A stretch of 8,937 nt of DNA from an uncultured Ruminococcus sp. (GTDB lineage Bacteria; Bacillota; Clostridia; Oscillospirales; Acutalibacteraceae), in contig CACXGJ010000273.1 of the NCBI GenBank assembly GCA_902767125.1, forward strand, positions 1 to 8,937, read 5' to 3'. Position numbers and translations under genes: made by a program. The number at the start of each line of letters is the position of its first letter. Positions within the stretch are counted from its first letter, which is position 1. Positions 6,891 to 8,937 of this stretch are shown here, one piece after another. Below the pieces are notes generated by a model. It was not told the DNA's origin and made no database searches. It worked only from the letters and a program-made list of their open reading frames with translations.

Positions 6891-7054
6891 TCGTTTTGCA
6901 ACTCTTTTTATAAAGTTTGTTTTTCTATACGATAACAAAGTGAAGTTCTGCATTTCGATTTGTGGATTTCGACGAAAATGTTGAATTTTTTTCAGGACTC
7001 ACTCCTATATTTTACTCCCTATAATTTCTTTTTTGCAACATTTTTCGATGTTTT

Positions 7055-7075
7055 TGAATACTTATTCATTTTTTT
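7055..7075 (+). terminator. weak terminator-like hairpin, plus direction
   Basis: TGAAT (7055-7059) pairs with ATTCA (7064-7068) around the loop ACTT, followed by seven T residues. The stem is short and AT-only, so it is weak by itself. Confidence 0.3.
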
Positions 7076-7134
7076 ATCCCATTGTACACTATCATTCGCC
7101 GTTTTTTAGCAATTTTCATTATATTTAACATTTA

Positions 7135-7159
7135 TTTCAACACAGGTTGAAACTTTTTT
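7135..7159 (+). terminator. terminator-like hairpin, plus direction
   Basis: TTTCAAC (7135-7141) and GTTGAAA (7146-7152) form a perfect 7-bp stem with loop ACAG, then C and six T residues. On the minus strand the stem is preceded by A residues but not followed by a T run, so as a terminator it fits the plus strand better. No plus-strand gene ends here, which suggests a short RNA or protection against antisense transcription into trmD. Confidence 0.45.
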
Positions 7160-7251
7160 ATTTATTTTACGTATGGACTTTTTTGTATTTTTGTAACACA
7201 ATTTATGCTTTATGAATATTTTTCCACATTTATCAAATTTTTCCCATCGAC

Positions 7252-7992
7252 TCAATTCTTGATTTCTTTCAAATATTCTGAAATATATTTTCTTTCCTTG
7301 TCGGTAAGATCGGCTTTCTCAAGCATATCGGGACGATTTTTTGCTGTTTCTTCAAGTGAACGCTCTCTACGCCATTTATTTATATTGGCATGGTGTCCGC
7401 TCATCAAAACCTCCGGAACGGTTCTACCTCTCCACTCATACGGCTTGGTATATTGAGGATATTCCAAAAGTCCGTTATAATGGCTCTCCTCCTCAAAGCA
7501 AAGGTCATTTGAAAGCACTTCGGGTATCATCCTGCTTATCGAATCAGCCAAGACCAATGCAGGAAGCTCCCCTCCGGTCAACACATAATCCCCTATCGAG
7601 ATCGTTTCATCAACGTATTCATCAAGCACTCTCTGGTCAACACCTTCATAATGACCGCACAATATCACTATATTTTCGAGCTGTGCAAGCTCCTTTACTC
7701 TTTTTTGTGTCAGAACCTTTCCCTTCGGTGACATATATATGAAATGCGGTCTCTTTGTCAGCTGTCTGCATATATCCTCGAAGCACAAGGCTATCGGCTC
7801 CGCTTTCATCAGCATTCCCATCCCTCCGCCATAGGTCGAATCATCTACCCTGCGGTGCTTATCATACGCATAATCTCTCAACTGATGACATACAAATTCC
7901 ACCTTGCCGCTTTTTCTTGCCCTGCCTATTATGCTCTCATTCAGAAATGTCTCGCACATCTCGGGAAACAGTGTTATTATATCAATCCTCAT
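7252..7992 (-). CDS. trmD: tRNA (guanine(37)-N(1))-methyltransferase
   Basis: Methylates N1 of G37 next to the anticodon with S-adenosylmethionine, which keeps the reading frame on proline and leucine codons; essential in most bacteria. The 246 residues open with MRIDIITLFPEM and show YGGGMGMLM (54-62), CGHYEGVDQR (112-121) and SIGDYVLTGGELPA (132-145) of the trefoil-knot SAM site, then SRMIPEVL with Arg154 and GLLEYPQYTKP. The position matching the proposed catalytic Asp169 of E. coli is Glu here. I take the ATG at 7992 because homologues start with M-x-I-D-I. A TTG at 7998 adds two residues and is closer to an AAAGG site. It overlaps rimM by 11 nt, so the two are coupled. The usual downstream rplS is missing. 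Confidence 0.96.
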   Translation of the reverse strand: MRIDIITLFPEMCETFLNESIIGRARKSGKVEFVCHQLRDYAYDKHRRVDDSTYGGGMGMLMKAEPIALCFEDICRQLTKRPHFIYMSPKGKVLTQKRVKELAQLENIVILCGHYEGVDQRVLDEYVDETISIGDYVLTGGELPALVLADSISRMIPEVLSNDLCFEEESHYNGLLEYPQYTKPYEWRGRTVPEVLMSGHHANINKWRRERSLEETAKNRPDMLEKADLTDKERKYISEYLKEIKN

Positions 7993-8491
7993 CTTCAAAT
8001 ATACCTTTCATGGCGAATATCTTTACAAAGCCTCCGTCTATGTCCTTTTCCTTTACAACATCAGGTATAACAGGTACAAAATATTCCTTTCCGTTATTCT
8101 CCACCTGATAAACGTCATTGGCACCCGTTTTTATTACATCTGTTATTACTCCGTACTCTGTACCGTTCTCAAAATCTATCACCTTCAAGCCTATCAGATC
8201 CTGTACAAAATTCGCTCCCTTGGGCAATTTTACATCATCACGGTTCATATACAGCACCATTCCACGCATAGTGTCAGCCTGTTCAACGCTTTTTACTCCG
8301 TCAAGCAATACTATTGCGATATTTTTATGCACCTTTGCCGAACGTACTTTCATCTCTGTACCGTTTGCTTTATACAGCCTTTTGAATCTGCACAAAAATT
8401 CCGCACCGTCACACCACGGTTCTATCCTGACCTCACCTTTCAAGCCATGTGTTCCCACTATTTTTCCTATTTCCAAAAACTGCTTTTTCAT
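7982..8491 (-). CDS. rimM: ribosome maturation factor RimM
   Basis: Helps 30S assembly by binding ribosomal protein S19 and the head of the subunit. With the start chosen here it has 169 residues. The N-terminal beta-barrel opens with LEIGKIVGTHGLKGEVRI (6-23), whose G-x-HGLKGEV is the family signature. The C-terminal PRC-barrel covers about 95-167 (DLIGLKVID, GVITDVIKTGANDVY, VPVIPDVV). An ATG at 8503 lies in frame, but the GGAGG ribosome binding site overlaps it (8497-8501) and stands 5 nt before the ATG at 8491. So 8491 is the likely start. It follows the khpA terminator and overlaps trmD. Confidence 0.95.
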   Translation of the reverse strand: MKKQFLEIGKIVGTHGLKGEVRIEPWCDGAEFLCRFKRLYKANGTEMKVRSAKVHKNIAIVLLDGVKSVEQADTMRGMVLYMNRDDVKLPKGANFVQDLIGLKVIDFENGTEYGVITDVIKTGANDVYQVENNGKEYFVPVIPDVVKEKDIDGGFVKIFAMKGIFEDED

Positions 8492-8496
8492 TTTAT

Positions 8497-8501
8497 CCTC
8501 C
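8497..8501 (-). promoter_or_regulatory. ribosome binding site deciding the rimM start
   Basis: GGAGG lies inside the sequence ATGGAGGATAAAATG. It starts immediately after the AT of the upstream ATG at 8503 and is 5 nt before the ATG at 8491. The upstream ATG therefore has no usable site of its own. Confidence 0.8.
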
Positions 8502-8508
8502 ATGTTAT

Positions 8509-8514
8509 ATTATA
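8509..8514 (-). promoter_or_regulatory. possible -10 of a rimM-trmD promoter
   Basis: A perfect TATAAT is 6 nt from the upstream ATG and about 17 nt before the chosen rimM start. At 17-bp spacing the -35 would be TTCTCC (8532-8537), the descending arm of the khpA terminator, which matches TTGACA at only three positions. This would give a leader of about 10-15 nt. It is weak evidence but would explain how rimM-trmD are expressed behind a terminator. Confidence 0.35.
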
Positions 8515-8526
8515 CACCATATACAC

Positions 8527-8559
8527 AAAAAGGAGAAGTCCAAACTTTCAGACCTCTCC
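8527..8559 (-). terminator. intrinsic terminator between khpA and rimM
   Basis: On the minus strand GGAGAGGTC (8559-8551) pairs with GACTTCTCC (8540-8532) in a 9-bp stem with one G-T pair and a 10-nt loop, followed by five T residues. It lies about 37 nt after the khpA stop and splits a cluster that in many Firmicutes is one transcript. Confidence 0.88.
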
Positions 8560-8595
8560 CCCTCTTATTTTGTTAAGTTTTCACAAAAAGCTATA

Positions 8596-8829
8596 TCACT
8601 CAATGTCAACCTGAACTTTTTCATTGTTCTTTGCTGCCGCTGCACGCATAAGTGTACGGATAGCCTTTGCTATTCTGCCCTGCTTACCGATAACTCTGCC
8701 CATGTCGTTTTCGTCAACGTGAAGATGATATACAACTATTCCCTCTTCATTTTTTTCGTCAACTGTTACTTCAATGGCTTCCTTATTGTCAACAAGTCCC
8801 TTTACGATAGATACCAACAATTCTTTCAT
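8596..8829 (-). CDS. khpA: KH-domain RNA-binding protein KhpA
   Basis: A 77-residue protein made of one type II KH domain. The GKQG loop (48-51, the G-x-x-G that grips RNA) follows VIGK, and helix IAKAIRTLMRAAAA (53-66) comes after it. In other Firmicutes KhpA pairs with KhpB (Jag/EloR) as a global RNA binder with effects on cell elongation; the partner is not in this window. The ATG at 8829 follows GGAGGG with an 8-nt gap and begins 23 nt after the rpsP stop, so it shares the rpsP transcript, which ends at the terminator at 8527-8559. Confidence 0.95.
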   Translation of the reverse strand: MKELLVSIVKGLVDNKEAIEVTVDEKNEEGIVVYHLHVDENDMGRVIGKQGRIAKAIRTLMRAAAAKNNEKVQVDIE

Positions 8830-8852
8830 AGTTTTAGCCCTCCGATAATAAA

Positions 8853-8937
8853 TCAGATAATATTATTCTTTTTGAAAAGTTCTTTTACTGTGTCAGTAGG
8901 CTGTGCACCGTTAGCGATCCATTTCTTTGCCTTTTCA
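8853..8937 (-). CDS. rpsP: 30S ribosomal protein S16, C-terminal part
   Basis: The last 27 complete codons are present and the 5' part runs off the window. The readable end includes KKWIANGAQPTDTVKELF, the well-known C-terminal block of S16, and stops with TGA at 8853-8855. S16 binds 16S rRNA early in 30S assembly. Its place before khpA is the common order in Firmicutes. Confidence 0.95.
   Translation of the reverse strand, partial: EKAKKWIANGAQPTDTVKELFKKNNII

Larger units (their letters stand above)
6891..7251. other. AT-rich noncoding region between trmD and the ptsH promoter
   Basis: About 360 bp with no credible gene in any frame and many T and A tracts. It occupies the place where rplS usually lies. 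Visible pieces are a near-direct repeat ACTCCTATATTTT / ACTCCCTATAATTT (7001-7027) and two hairpins with T runs that act in the plus direction (7055-7075 and 7135-7159). Just after the trmD stop there is also an imperfect 19-nt tandem repeat beginning GGAAAAAT. No clear minus-strand terminator for trmD is visible. Confidence 0.6.

Noticed and set aside
6765..6900. Catabolite-response (cre) operator near the ptsH promoter
   Set aside because: I looked for the TG-A-CG-T-CA pattern and found no convincing match.
7019..7069. 16-codon frame on the minus strand (MNKYSKTSKN..., Lys-rich) in the gap after trmD, with GGGAT upstream
   Set aside because: It is too short and its composition follows the A-rich base content. 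It overlaps a hairpin and has no conserved feature, so I cannot tell it from chance.
1..8937. CRISPR array, insertion sequence, phage gene, tRNA or rRNA
   Set aside because: No spaced identical repeats, transposase or integrase motifs, or tRNA/rRNA cores were seen on either strand.

Overview
The window looks like an ordinary housekeeping stretch of an AT-rich Gram-positive chromosome, most likely a Clostridia member of the Ruminococcus/Oscillospirales type (inference). The reasons are the Firmicutes gene order rpsP-khpA-rimM-trmD, strong AGGAGG-type ribosome binding sites, consensus sigma-A promoters, an HPr with both His15 and Ser46, and a lysine riboswitch in front of asd. Every gene I can support lies on the minus strand, so biological order runs from high to low coordinates. 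I see no mobile element, CRISPR array, tRNA or rRNA.

Right part (8937 to 7252): the 3' end of rpsP (ribosomal protein S16), khpA (KH-domain RNA chaperone), an intrinsic terminator, then rimM and trmD overlapping end to end. This is the usual ribosome-assembly and tRNA-modification cluster, but rplS, which normally follows trmD, is absent. About 490 bp of very AT-rich DNA sits there instead. It holds the ptsH promoter, whose -10 lies in a perfect 14-bp palindrome, a leader hairpin, and two terminator-like hairpins pointing the other way.

Middle part (6764 to 2921): ptsH (HPr of the PTS) with its own terminator, uvrC (excision repair endonuclease), then a consensus promoter driving rsmD-coaD-coiled-coil protein. 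These last three overlap by ATGA junctions and are probably translationally coupled. The coiled-coil protein resembles the DivIVA-like/SepIVA family of actinobacteria.

Left part (2911 to 1): a membrane-anchored transglutaminase-like protein with an intact Cys-His-Asp triad follows the coiled-coil gene. Its last codons carry the -35 of the next promoter, which drives a complete lysine riboswitch with a terminator and then asd of the archaeal/fungal type. Asd makes aspartate semialdehyde for lysine, methionine and threonine, so control by lysine makes sense. The window ends just at the possible start codon of the next gene.

The points most worth checking are the SepIVA-like protein next to coaD, the palindromic -10 with a possible plus-strand RNA between ptsH and trmD, the missing rplS, and the uncharacterised transglutaminase-like protein. 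I did not find a clear new multi-gene system.
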